Below are positions 10,886 to 19,507 of a stretch of 48,946 nt of DNA, piece after piece. Position 1 is the stretch's first letter. Every line of letters begins with the position of its first letter. The notes beneath the pieces were generated by a model. It saw only the letters and a program-made list of their open reading frames with translations. It ran no database searches and had not been told where the DNA came from. Location of the stretch: contig RQAP01000043.1 of the NCBI GenBank assembly GCA_008671135.1, positions 1-48,946 on the forward strand, in the 5' to 3' direction. Both the position numbers and the translations under genes were made by a program. The stretch comes from Collinsella aerofaciens (GTDB lineage Bacteria; Actinomycetota; Coriobacteriia; Coriobacteriales; Coriobacteriaceae).

Positions 10886-13246
10886 CTACACACGGCGCTT
10901 GAGCTGAGCTCCGCCTTCGCCGGGCATAAGACGGCGAGCGTCGTAGACCGAATCGACACTGCTGATGGAAGCCAGCAGCGGATCCAGACCGCTCGCGTCC
11001 GAGATCTCGACCATAAAGCGCAGGGTTGCAATACCCTCGCGGTTGGTCGACGTGGCGGCAGAAAGGATATTGCCGCCCGCATCGCCAATGGCAATGGTGA
11101 CATCCTTGAGCAGGCCCATGCGGTCCAGGCACTCGACCACGATCTCGACCTGGAAGAGGGTGTCGGCAGCGCCGTCCCACTCCACATCGATCATGCGCTC
11201 GGGATGTTCCATAAGACCCTTGACGTTGGGGCAGTTGGCGCGATGCACCGAAACGCCGCGACCGCGCGTGATGAAGCCGACGATATCGTCGCCCGTCACC
11301 GGATTGCAGCAATGAGCCAGACGGACCAGCAGGCCGCTGTTGCTCTCGCCCTTGACGAGAATGCCGTTGCTGGCGCTCTTGCCGCGCTTTTGCGGCTTGC
11401 GGTTGGAGCCGCGGGCAGGCTGCTTGACAACCTCGGCGATGGCTTCAGTCTTGGTGAGCTGCTCCTCGGGCTTGGGGTCCAAGATTTGCTCGACCTTGTT
11501 ACCCACAGCGCGCGGGGCAACCTTGCCGGCGCCGACGGCGGCAAACAGGTCCTCGAGCTGCTTGTAGTTAAACTGCTCTGCCACGGCGTTGAGCGCACGC
11601 GTGGATCGCGGCGTAGAGATGCCATACCCGCGCTTGCGCAGGTCCTTGGCCAGTATATCGCGGCCGGCAGCAGCGTCGTCGTCTTTGGTCGCGGCGGCGA
11701 AGTAACGGCGGATCTTTGACTTGGCGGAAGGTGTCTTGACGATCTTGAGCCAATCGCGCGACGGCTTGGAACTCTTGTTGGTCAGGATTTCAACGCGGTC
11801 GCCCGTCTTGATCTCGTGCGTGAGCGGGGCCACCGCACCGTTAATCTTAGCGCCGACGCAGTGGTTGCCCACCTCGGTGTGAACGGCGTAGGCAAAGTCG
11901 AGCGGCGTGGAGCCGGCACGAAGCGCCATGACCTCGCCCTTGGGCGTAAAGACAAAGATCTCCTGGTCGAACAGATCGACCTTCAGCGAATGCAGGTATT
12001 CCTTGGCGTCGGTAATCTCATCAGACGCAGCCCAATCGAGCGAATGCTTGAGCCAGTTAATCTGGTCGTCCAGACGCTGCGCATCGTTGGTCTTGGAGGC
12101 AGACGATCCGCCCGACTTCTTATAGAGCCAGTGGGCGGCAATACCGTACTCGGCCTGCTCATGCATCTCATAGGTTCGAATCTGAATCTCGAGCGGACGG
12201 GCCGTGGGGCCGATAACCGTCGTATGGAGCGACTGGTAGTTATTGACCTTGGGCATGGCGATGTAGTCTTTAAAGCGACCGGGCATGGGGTGCCACAGCG
12301 TATGCACCGCGCCGAGCGTGGAGTAGCAATCACGCACCGAATGCGTGATGACGCGCAGTGCCACCAGATCGTAGATCTCGGAGAATTCCTTGCCCTTGCG
12401 CTTCATCTTTTGGTAGATGGACCAATAGTGCTTGGAGCGGCCATTAATCTGGAAGCCCTCCAGGCCAATGCGGTTGAGCTCATCGGTAAGCGTCTTGATG
12501 GTCTCGGCAAGGTAGCGTTCGCGGACCTCGCGCGACTCAGCTACCATACGCGCGATGCGCTGGTAGGCATCGGGCTCCAGGTAGAAGAAGGACAGGTCCT
12601 CGAGCTCCCACTTAATAGAGCTCATGCCCAGGCGGTCGGCCAAGGGCGCGTACACGTCCATGGTCTCGCGAGCCTTAAACAGGCGACGATCCTCGCGCAG
12701 GGCTGCCAGCGTTCGCATGTTGTGCAGACGATCGGCAAGTTTAACGATGATGACGCGGATGTCCTTGGACATGGCGAGGAACATCTTGCGCAGCGTGAGC
12801 GCCTGCTTCTCGTCCATGCTGTCGACTTCGATGTTGGTGAGCTTGGTCACGCCATCGACGAGCTCGGCCACCGTATCGCCAAACAGGCCGGAAACATCGG
12901 TGAGCGAGGTCTCGGTATCCTCGACGGTATCGTGCAGCAGCGCGGCACACACCACATCGCAGTCCATCTTGAGATCGGCCAAAATGATGGCAACCTCGAC
13001 GGGATGGTTAATGTACATCTCGCCCGAGCGGCGCTTTTGGTTGCAGTGCTTCTCGGCGGCAAAGCAGTAGGCCTGCTCAACCTTAGAAAAGTCGTCCTCA
13101 TTCATATATTTGAGGCACAGGCGCTCCAGCTTGTCGTAGCTGTCCGCCATAATCTCGGGCGGCAGCTCATCGGCATGCTTATAGTGCTCCATCTCCGAAA
13201 ACGGCTGGAGGGTGGAATCATGGGCGGTACGGGCTGCGGCATCCAT
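10886..13246 (-). CDS. rel: Bifunctional (p)ppGpp synthetase/hydrolase Rel
   Basis: The 786-residue Rel/SpoT protein makes and degrades the stringent-response alarmone. The hydrolase HD domain (about 60-190) has RRSGEMYINHP, LLHDTVEDT and KLADRLHNMRTL. The synthetase domain (about 245-360) has EIYDLVALRVI and GRFKDYIAMPKVNNYQSLHT. The RFKD (RxKD) motif is the form seen in bifunctional enzymes, not synthetase-only RelA. A TGS domain follows (DLFDQEIFVFTPKGEVM, about 410-470), then a conserved Cys/His segment (RLAHCCNPVTGD) and a C-terminal ACT domain. It starts at ATG 13246, preceded by GGGGAAGGGGA, 15 nt after the recJ-like gene ends, so the two are co-transcribed. The length is slightly above the usual 720-750 because of an N-terminal extension of about 30 residues. 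Confidence 0.97.
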   Translation of the reverse strand: MDAAARTAHDSTLQPFSEMEHYKHADELPPEIMADSYDKLERLCLKYMNEDDFSKVEQAYCFAAEKHCNQKRRSGEMYINHPVEVAIILADLKMDCDVVCAALLHDTVEDTETSLTDVSGLFGDTVAELVDGVTKLTNIEVDSMDEKQALTLRKMFLAMSKDIRVIIVKLADRLHNMRTLAALREDRRLFKARETMDVYAPLADRLGMSSIKWELEDLSFFYLEPDAYQRIARMVAESREVRERYLAETIKTLTDELNRIGLEGFQINGRSKHYWSIYQKMKRKGKEFSEIYDLVALRVITHSVRDCYSTLGAVHTLWHPMPGRFKDYIAMPKVNNYQSLHTTVIGPTARPLEIQIRTYEMHEQAEYGIAAHWLYKKSGGSSASKTNDAQRLDDQINWLKHSLDWAASDEITDAKEYLHSLKVDLFDQEIFVFTPKGEVMALRAGSTPLDFAYAVHTEVGNHCVGAKINGAVAPLTHEIKTGDRVEILTNKSSKPSRDWLKIVKTPSAKSKIRRYFAAATKDDDAAAGRDILAKDLRKRGYGISTPRSTRALNAVAEQFNYKQLEDLFAAVGAGKVAPRAVGNKVEQILDPKPEEQLTKTEAIAEVVKQPARGSNRKPQKRGKSASNGILVKGESNSGLLVRLAHCCNPVTGDDIVGFITRGRGVSVHRANCPNVKGLMEHPERMIDVEWDGAADTLFQVEIVVECLDRMGLLKDVTIAIGDAGGNILSAATSTNREGIATLRFMVEISDASGLDPLLASISSVDSVYDARRLMPGEGGAQLKRRV

Positions 13247-13261
13247 CGAGGTCCCCTTCCC

Positions 13262-16200
13262 CTAGGCCCGCGGTACGATCGGGCGGTTAACTTTGGCTAG
13301 CATATCAGAAGCGCACGAATCGAGCGCCCAGCTCCGGAAAGCCGAAAACTCCATGCGCGAGCGCAAGCCCTCCAAATAGCGAATTGACCTGCTCAATTGC
13401 ACGCGGCCGGGGTTTTCGGCCATCGCGATGCGACGAGTGTCGTCAAACCCCGAAACTCGACAGAAACCAAGCTCTTCGAAGATTCCCAGGCCGCTTTCCA
13501 CCGAACGCTCGTCGACCGGCGTGCGAGCATCGATGGCAAGGCACATCTGCGCGATGTCGATATCGCTCGCACTAAAGGAATCGTCCCCGGTTTTGCCGCG
13601 GTTGGAGCGCCACATGGTCTGCAGCGCGCGATAGAGCGTGACGAGCTCGTCGCGCTCGGGCGCATAGCAGTCGAGCAGGCGCTCGTTAATGCGGGCGTCG
13701 CGCGACGAATAGAGCAGATGGATCACGGCGGGCTGGCCATCGCGGCCGGCACGTCCGCTCATCTGGTTGAACTCGATGGCGCCAAACGGCATGTGGTAGA
13801 GCACGACATGGCGGATATCGGGCAGGTTGACACCCTCGCCAAAGGCGGAGGTCGAAACGATGCAGCTGAGGCTTCCGTCTCGGAATGCTTCCTCCACGCG
13901 GCGGCGATCGGAACGCGCAAGCCCCGCGTTATAGAACGCGATATGGGTTGCGCAATCGGGCACACGCTTGCGCAACGTCTTGGCGAGCGCCACGGACTGG
14001 TCGCGCGAATTGACGTAAATGACGGTCTTCTCCCCCGTCGCCACGATCGACACTAAACGGTTCTCGCGGCTCGCAAGGTCGCGGTCGTCCTCGAGCTGCA
14101 GGTTCTCGCGCACCGTCTCGTCGACCACCGTGCGAGTGATCGGCAACATGCGGGCAAGCTCGGCCACGACCGGAGCCGTCGCGGTGGCCGTCGCAGCCAT
14201 AACGACCGGGTCGCCCAGGGCTTTGAGGATATCGGGCATGTCGAGATAGGCGCTACGGTCGCCGCCCTTGGCAAGGCCGGCGTGGTGCGCCTCATCGATA
14301 ACGACAAAGCCGATGCGGCCCGAACGCGCAAAGCGGTCACGGTGGATAGACAGGAACTCGGGCGTCGTGAGCACGATACCGGTGCGACCCGAAGCCAAGC
14401 CGGCAAACACGTCATCGCGCGCCGCCTCCACGGTCTCGCCGGTCAACACGCCGACGCCAATGCCGAGCGCGGCCATCGTCGACGAGAGGTGATAGGCCTG
14501 GTCGGCAACGAGCGCACGCAGCGGATAGACAAAGATGCTCGCACGCCCGCGAAGAACCGCCTCGCGCGCGGCATGCACATGGAAGATGAGCGACTTGCCG
14601 CGCCCCGTTCCCATAACGGCCAGAACACTTTGGTGATCGGCCAGGGCATCGAGCGCCTCGACCTGCGCGCGGTGCGGCTGGTTCGAGCCGATAAAGCTAT
14701 GGATAAGCGAGCGCGTGAGCTCAGCATAAGAAAGCTGGGCGAGCGTCTCGCGTTTACGCGACTCCAGGCGCAGGCCGGAATCCGCCGGCTGCACGCCACG
14801 ACGAAGCTCGCATGCCGGATCGTCGACGCTGGGCAGCGTGGTATCGCGAACCAGAACATCCTTGATCATGAGCTTGGGCTTCACACGCCCCTGCCAATGC
14901 TCGGCAACGGCCTCGAACACCAAGTCGACAGCGCTATCGCAGTTGATGAGCTTATCGATTTGCGGCACGCGGAACATAATGGCCGGCACGCTCGCGGCGC
15001 CATCGGTCGCCACAAAGCGCATGTGCTCGCCGGTTTTGCCCACCACGGCGCGATCGCACATCGTCACGCCCTCGGCGGCCAGCAGCGGCACCTTGTTGCC
15101 CTGGCCAAACGGCTCAAGACGGGAAATCTGCTCTATAGTCTCGATATTCAGCTCGGAAAGGTCGACCGTGGCGGCAACCTCGTCGATGTCTTCAAAGTCC
15201 TCGGCGGGAATCTCCGATAGCACGGCGGAAAGGCGACGACGGAATTCATCGAGCTTGGATGCCTCGATGGTCACTCCCACCGCACCGGCATGTCCGCCGC
15301 GACGAATCAGCAGGTCGGAACAGCGCTCGACGGCGTCAAACAGGTTAACTTTGCCCACCGAGCGACCAGAGCCGCGCGCGATACCGTCCTCGATCGAGAA
15401 CAGCAGCGCCGGCACGTGATAGCGGTTGGTCAGACGGCTTGCCACGATGCCCTTGACACCCTCGTGCCAGCCTTCACCGCCCACGACGATCGCGCGTCCG
15501 CCGTCATAGGTCTCCTCGACCTTTGCCATGGCATCGCGCGTGAGCTCCGCCTCGATCTCACGGCGCTGGCGGTTGATTTCCTCGAGCTCAGCCGCCAGCG
15601 CGCTTGCTTCGATGGGATTGCGGGCAAGCAGCAGGTCGAGCGCCAGCTTGGGATCGGCCATGCGACCGGCAGCGTTTAAGCGGGGAATGAGCGAGAATGA
15701 CAGGCCATCCGCCGTAATGCTCGAAAGGTCCGCCTTGGCGAGCGCGGCAAGCGCGATATAGCCGGGGCGAGCGGTTACGCGCATCTGCTGGATGCCCTCG
15801 GCAACCAGCGCGCGGTTCTCGGGCGTGAGCGGCATCATGTCGGACACGGTGCCCAGCGCCGCGACCTCGATTAGCGAACGCCAATACGACGGCTTGCCCA
15901 GGCGCTCACCCAGGACTTGCACCAGCTTGAGCGCCACACCAGCACCGGCAAGCTCGCGCGAGGGGCCCTCGTCCTCGAGCTTGGGGTCGGTCAGGGGCAC
16001 ACCCTGCGGCACCTGGTCGGAGGGCTCGTGATGGTCCGTGACCACCAAATCGATCCCCAGGTCCTCCAAATAGGAAACCTCTTCCTTGGCGGCAATGCCG
16101 TTATCGACGGTCACGATCAGCTGGGGGCGAGCGAGCTCGTTAACGCGATCGAGTGCCGCGCGCGAAAGACCGTAGCCCTCATCAAAGCGATGCGGAATAA

Positions 16201-16549
16201 ACGGCGTGACATCGGCGCCAAACGTGCGCAGCGCCTCGGTCAACAGGCAGGTCGACGTAATACCGTCAACGTCAAAATCGCCAAAGACTGCAATGTGCTC
16301 GTGGTTGCGAATAGCACGCTCGACGCGGTCGGCAACGACCGACATGCCCGGGATAATGAGTGGGTCGGCCCAGTCGCGATCGAGCGAAGGTGTCAAAAAC
16401 AATTGGCCCTCTTTGATGGAGTCAATGCCGTGCGCGACCATAATGCGCGCCACCAGCCCGGGAATGCCCAGACCAGCCGAAAGCTCCTTTTCGAGCTCGG
16501 GGTTTTGCTGAGCGACCGCCCAGCGATGCGTCGTCTTAAGCGATGACAT
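13262..16549 (-). CDS. recJ: RecJ exonuclease fused to a RecQ-like DEAH helicase
   Basis: This is a 1,095-residue fusion. Residues 1-570 are RecJ, the 5'-3' single-strand DNA exonuclease: DFDVDG (91-96), DNG (149-151), DHH (172-174) and the DHHA1 motif RRGGHAGAVG (about 430), followed by the OB-like C-terminal part. Residues about 620-1,000 are a superfamily 2 helicase: QVEALDAL, Walker A GTGRGKS (about 645-652), DEAHHAG (about 751-757), TATAT and the motif VI block QMSGRAGRDGQ (about 930). These are all helicase motifs of RecQ type, but no zinc or HRDC domain is evident. RecJ and RecQ cooperate in RecFOR end resection, so a one-chain nuclease-helicase is sensible. The start at ATG 16549 has a G-rich site upstream and gives a normal RecJ N-terminus. 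Another candidate, GTG 16594, lacks a site. It is followed by rel. Confidence 0.92.
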   Translation of the reverse strand: MSSLKTTHRWAVAQQNPELEKELSAGLGIPGLVARIMVAHGIDSIKEGQLFLTPSLDRDWADPLIIPGMSVVADRVERAIRNHEHIAVFGDFDVDGITSTCLLTEALRTFGADVTPFIPHRFDEGYGLSRAALDRVNELARPQLIVTVDNGIAAKEEVSYLEDLGIDLVVTDHHEPSDQVPQGVPLTDPKLEDEGPSRELAGAGVALKLVQVLGERLGKPSYWRSLIEVAALGTVSDMMPLTPENRALVAEGIQQMRVTARPGYIALAALAKADLSSITADGLSFSLIPRLNAAGRMADPKLALDLLLARNPIEASALAAELEEINRQRREIEAELTRDAMAKVEETYDGGRAIVVGGEGWHEGVKGIVASRLTNRYHVPALLFSIEDGIARGSGRSVGKVNLFDAVERCSDLLIRRGGHAGAVGVTIEASKLDEFRRRLSAVLSEIPAEDFEDIDEVAATVDLSELNIETIEQISRLEPFGQGNKVPLLAAEGVTMCDRAVVGKTGEHMRFVATDGAASVPAIMFRVPQIDKLINCDSAVDLVFEAVAEHWQGRVKPKLMIKDVLVRDTTLPSVDDPACELRRGVQPADSGLRLESRKRETLAQLSYAELTRSLIHSFIGSNQPHRAQVEALDALADHQSVLAVMGTGRGKSLIFHVHAAREAVLRGRASIFVYPLRALVADQAYHLSSTMAALGIGVGVLTGETVEAARDDVFAGLASGRTGIVLTTPEFLSIHRDRFARSGRIGFVVIDEAHHAGLAKGGDRSAYLDMPDILKALGDPVVMAATATATAPVVAELARMLPITRTVVDETVRENLQLEDDRDLASRENRLVSIVATGEKTVIYVNSRDQSVALAKTLRKRVPDCATHIAFYNAGLARSDRRRVEEAFRDGSLSCIVSTSAFGEGVNLPDIRHVVLYHMPFGAIEFNQMSGRAGRDGQPAVIHLLYSSRDARINERLLDCYAPERDELVTLYRALQTMWRSNRGKTGDDSFSASDIDIAQMCLAIDARTPVDERSVESGLGIFEELGFCRVSGFDDTRRIAMAENPGRVQLSRSIRYLEGLRSRMEFSAFRSWALDSCASDMLAKVNRPIVPRA

Positions 16550-16657
16550 AGGCACCCACCCCCGATAGGGGCAGGTCGCCGCGATACCTCTCACGGTTCA
16601 TAGCGATGAGTCCTCTGTGTATGCCCGCTTCGGCAGGCAGATCTGTTGAACGGATTT

Positions 16658-16663
16658 ATTATA
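16658..16663 (-). promoter_or_regulatory. Candidate -10 for recJ-rel
   Basis: The minus strand reads CGGTATAATAAA, a perfect TATAAT hexamer about 110 nt upstream of the recJ start. The -35 region is GC-rich and poor. It is the only consensus -10 in the recJ/transporter divergent region. Confidence 0.45.
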
Positions 16664-16823
16664 CCGTGCGGCGCGGACGCAAATCGCCGCAGCACGCCGC
16701 GGTTTCGGTAAACGATGCCGGTAATAGCCTCGAAATAATCGAGCGTTTCAGCCGCACGGACGCATACGAGCGTCTAGCATATCCATACAAACGAGTTCGC
16801 GGATAAAGGGAGTCACGGGACAT

Positions 16824-17822
16824 ATGAAGCAATGGGCTGGACTGGGAAAGTTCCTCGCGGGGCATATGCAGGTCATCGTTCCGATTTGCGTGGCGCTCGG
16901 TGTGCTCTTTCCCCAGCAGATTGGCGTGCTCAAGCCCATTGTTCCCGCCCTCTTCGCCTTTATGACGTTTCAGGGTGCGCTCAGCAACACCTTCCACCAG
17001 GTAGCCGAGGTGTTCCGCCGTCCCCTGCACCTGATTTTGGCACTGCTCGTCTCGGCGGCGCTTATTCCCATCGCGGCCTATGCCATGGGATCGTTATTCT
17101 TTGGTTCCAACCCCAACCTTGTCTGCGGCATCGTGCTCGAGTACAGCGTACCCGTGGCAGTCACTGCCTTTATGTGGATCAGCATGTTCGGCGGCAACGG
17201 CCCGCTCGCGCTCACCATCATCCTGACGTCCTCGGTTATATCGCCCGTGACGATTCCGCTCACGCTCAAGCTCCTGTTGGGCGCCACCGTCGCAATCGAT
17301 GTTCCGAGCATGATGCAGAACATGGCCTTTATGATTGCCATCCCCGCCGTGCTCGGCATCGTGATCAACGAGCTCACGCACGGCTGGGGACACGAGAAAC
17401 TCTCCCCCGCGCTCTCGCCCGCCTGCAAATTTATGATGATGGGCGTCATCGCGTCCAACTCCACCGCCATGAGCGAGTACGTGCTACACATGAACGCGGT
17501 GCGCCTGGAAGTCGCCCTCTTTATTCTGGTGTTCGCCATCAGCGGTTTTGTCGTGGGCATTCTGGTCGCCCGCGCGCTGCATCTGCCATATAGCGAAACG
17601 ACCACCATGTGCTTTACCTGCGGCATGCGCAATATCTCTTCGGGCGCCGTCATCGCCACGCAATACTTTCCGGGCGAAGTTGTGTTTCCCGTCATGTGTG
17701 GAACGTTGTTTCAGCAGGTGCTCGCCTCGCTTATCGGGCACTTCTTTGAGCGTCTGACCGGCGAGGAGCGCGCCGCCCAGCGCAAGCGCGTCGAGGCCGG
17801 CCGCGATGCAATGGCGCGCTAA
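16824..17822 (+). CDS. Bile acid:sodium symporter (SBF) family transporter
   Basis: The 332-residue integral membrane protein has about nine to ten hydrophobic segments, the SBF/BASS fold. Family features include FMTFQGALS in the first repeat, EYSVPVAVTAF and, in the second repeat, TCGMRNISSGAVIAT with the conserved polar cross-over residues. Members move bile acids, pyruvate, pantoate or arsenite. Substrate cannot be told from sequence, and the SBF name should not be read as proof of bile-acid uptake. The start is ATG 16824 with AAGGGAG about 14 nt upstream (loose spacing). It is transcribed alone, divergent from recJ and convergent with the DUF4931 gene. The C-terminus is charged (RAAQRKRVEAGRD) and cytoplasmic. 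Confidence 0.88.
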   Translation: MKQWAGLGKFLAGHMQVIVPICVALGVLFPQQIGVLKPIVPALFAFMTFQGALSNTFHQVAEVFRRPLHLILALLVSAALIPIAAYAMGSLFFGSNPNLVCGIVLEYSVPVAVTAFMWISMFGGNGPLALTIILTSSVISPVTIPLTLKLLLGATVAIDVPSMMQNMAFMIAIPAVLGIVINELTHGWGHEKLSPALSPACKFMMMGVIASNSTAMSEYVLHMNAVRLEVALFILVFAISGFVVGILVARALHLPYSETTTMCFTCGMRNISSGAVIATQYFPGEVVFPVMCGTLFQQVLASLIGHFFERLTGEERAAQRKRVEAGRDAMAR

Positions 17823-17844
17823 ACCGTCCGCAGTGTGCGGGCGC

Positions 17845-18651
17845 TCACTTTACGATGCGGAGCGCCTCCAGATGTGCGCGGAGTCGCTCCGCATCGACAT
17901 CGAGCGTGGTCTCAGCATTGACCTGAGCCAGCCGATACCCGACAAAGTAGGGCGAAACCACCCAACGCGGCAGCGCCTTGGCAATGGTCCGACCGTCCAT
18001 GTGGTAAAAGAACAAGTTGTACGACTCTGCGCGACCACCATGGTGCTCGTTCAGGATATAGCGCAGAGCTACCTGAATCGCATCGGCGAAGAGGTCCGTC
18101 TCGGCTTGGTCTCTCGTGTCATCGCTGGCGGCGATTCCCTGCGGGGCTGAAACGTTGACCTCAAAGAACCCCATGATCGGTTCGGTTGAGATGTCGACCG
18201 AGATTCTCCCCTGTTGCCAGACACTGATGCCTTCAAAGTTGGCTGAGGTCAGCGCCGCATAGCCGTCCTCCTGTTCCAGGCCCACAATCTGCATGTGTGG
18301 ATGGACGAGGCTGCCGCCCGAAAGTGGGCCTTTGTTCTTGTGCATGAGCACACTACGGTACTGTTGGGAATCGATCATCTGCTGCCAACAGCCCAGGGCA
18401 AACCGCATCACATGATGCAGCTCATCCGGTTCATAGGTCACCAGGTCGGCGTCGTGATTGGCAGACTCGATCAATACGGTCTGACGTGTGGCCCGCAAGG
18501 TCTTGAACTTATTCTCGAGCCAGATACAGTCACCATCGCGCTGGATGATGTTGGCAAGTCCCTCCGTGTCGCAAAAGGGGCACGCGGTGCCAGGGCGACG
18601 ATTATCGTCGGGCTTACCGCTCGCCTGCTGAACGTCAAATACCAGCGCCAC
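17845..18651 (-). CDS. DUF4931 protein, galactose-1-phosphate uridylyltransferase-like
   Basis: This 268-residue protein is built like GalT/HIT-superfamily nucleotidyltransferases. It has a zinc-type CPFC at residues 24-27, an IVIE/VTYEP block, and GGSLVHPHMQIVG (112-124) with the HPHMQ active-site pattern. It is shorter than true GalT and matches the DUF4931 family as I know it. It probably transfers or hydrolyses a nucleoside phosphate; the substrate is unknown. The start is GTG 18651, with GGAGG embedded in the last codons of cutC. It lies 3 nt after cutC, so the two are translationally coupled. That pairing is the best functional clue here. Confidence 0.82.
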   Translation of the reverse strand: MALVFDVQQASGKPDDNRRPGTACPFCDTEGLANIIQRDGDCIWLENKFKTLRATRQTVLIESANHDADLVTYEPDELHHVMRFALGCWQQMIDSQQYRSVLMHKNKGPLSGGSLVHPHMQIVGLEQEDGYAALTSANFEGISVWQQGRISVDISTEPIMGFFEVNVSAPQGIAASDDTRDQAETDLFADAIQVALRYILNEHHGGRAESYNLFFYHMDGRTIAKALPRWVVSPYFVGYRLAQVNAETTLDVDAERLRAHLEALRIVK

Positions 18652-18654
18652 GGG

Positions 18655-19332
18655 TTATACCTCCAGCGGCACGATCTTGGTGCCATGGAGCTCGGAGACG
18701 CCTAGCGCCGCCGCGACCGCGTCGCGATTTGCCGTAGTGATGCCGCCGCCGGGAAGGATGGTCAAACGATCGCCCGCATACTCGATTAAACGAGCCAGGT
18801 AATCGAAATTATCCTCGATCGACGTACCGGCAGCGCCGCCATGCGTGAGGATGCGCGTAACGCCGCAGTCGGCGAGTATGTCAATCGCGTCGAGCTGAGC
18901 CTCGGGCGAGAGCTGATCAAACGCCATGTGGAAGGTGATGTCGATGGGCTCACGCTTGCATTCCTCGGTCGCGCAGCCCGCGGCCATCACGAGAGCGCCC
19001 AACGTAAGCTCGTCGAGTGCCCATCCGCCAGCGCAGGGCTTGCAGCAGCCAAAGACCAAGCCGTCAACGCCGGCGCTCACGGCAAGGCCCAGGTCCATCT
19101 CCATCATACGCAACTCGTCCTGGTTGTAGTGAAAGTCGCCGCCACGCGGGCGAATCATGCACATCACCCGCGCATCGTGCTCGTGTGCATAGTTGGTCGT
19201 AGCGCTGATAACGCCGGCCGAAGGCGTGGTGCCACCAACGGCAAGGTTGTCGCACAGCTCGATACGCCTTGCACCGGCATCGATAGCCGCCGGCACCCGC
19301 TCAAAGTTCTCGGCACAAAACTCGTACAGCAT
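18655..19332 (-). CDS. cutC: CutC family protein
   Basis: The 225-residue TIM-barrel protein of the CutC family starts MLYEFCAENFERVPAAIDAG and has the signatures RIELCDNLAVGGTTPS, MIRPRGGDFHY, VDGLVFGCC, FHMAFDQ and LTHGGAAGTSIED. CutC was named for copper homeostasis, but a direct copper role is disputed and the family resembles an enzyme. The start at 19332 is set by GGGGGT and the known N-terminus; the open frame extends upstream without family similarity. It is first in a two-gene unit with the DUF4931 gene. A 22-bp inverted repeat lies in its upstream region. Confidence 0.93.
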   Translation of the reverse strand: MLYEFCAENFERVPAAIDAGARRIELCDNLAVGGTTPSAGVISATTNYAHEHDARVMCMIRPRGGDFHYNQDELRMMEMDLGLAVSAGVDGLVFGCCKPCAGGWALDELTLGALVMAAGCATEECKREPIDITFHMAFDQLSPEAQLDAIDILADCGVTRILTHGGAAGTSIEDNFDYLARLIEYAGDRLTILPGGGITTANRDAVAAALGVSELHGTKIVPLEV

Positions 19333-19390
19333 AGATAGACCCCCAAAGACAGCAGATGTTTTCCGACGGGCATTGTCACACATCCCCATG

Positions 19391-19459
19391 AAGTTGCGGT
19401 GGAATAGGGACTCTTTTGGCCTCTGGAGCCCGTATTCAGTCCCTATTTCACCGCAACTT
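19391..19459. repeat. 22-bp inverted repeat upstream of cutC
   Basis: AAGTTGCGGTGGAATAGGGACT (split as AAGTTGCGGTGG and AATAGGGACT, 19391-19412) recurs inverted at 19438-19459 with one mismatch, around a 25-nt loop. It sits between the liv terminator and cutC. No T run follows. The size suggests a small mobile repeat (MITE/REP-like) or an operator/mRNA hairpin in the cutC leader. Confidence 0.8.
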
Positions 19460-19460
19460 A

Positions 19461-19497
19461 AAAAGGGGCGCTGACTGAGATAGTCAGCGCCCCTTTT
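19461..19497 (-). terminator. Terminator of the liv operon
   Basis: A perfect 16-bp stem AAAAGGGGCGCTGACT / AGTCAGCGCCCCTTTT with loop GAGAT. It has T runs in both orientations and lies 10 nt after the livF stop on the minus strand. Confidence 0.93.
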
Positions 19498-19507
19498 GTT
19501 AGGTGGG

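Noticed and set aside
11816..13300. A 494-codon plus-strand frame opposite rel
   Set aside because: Shadow of rel; no start signal and no recognisable protein.
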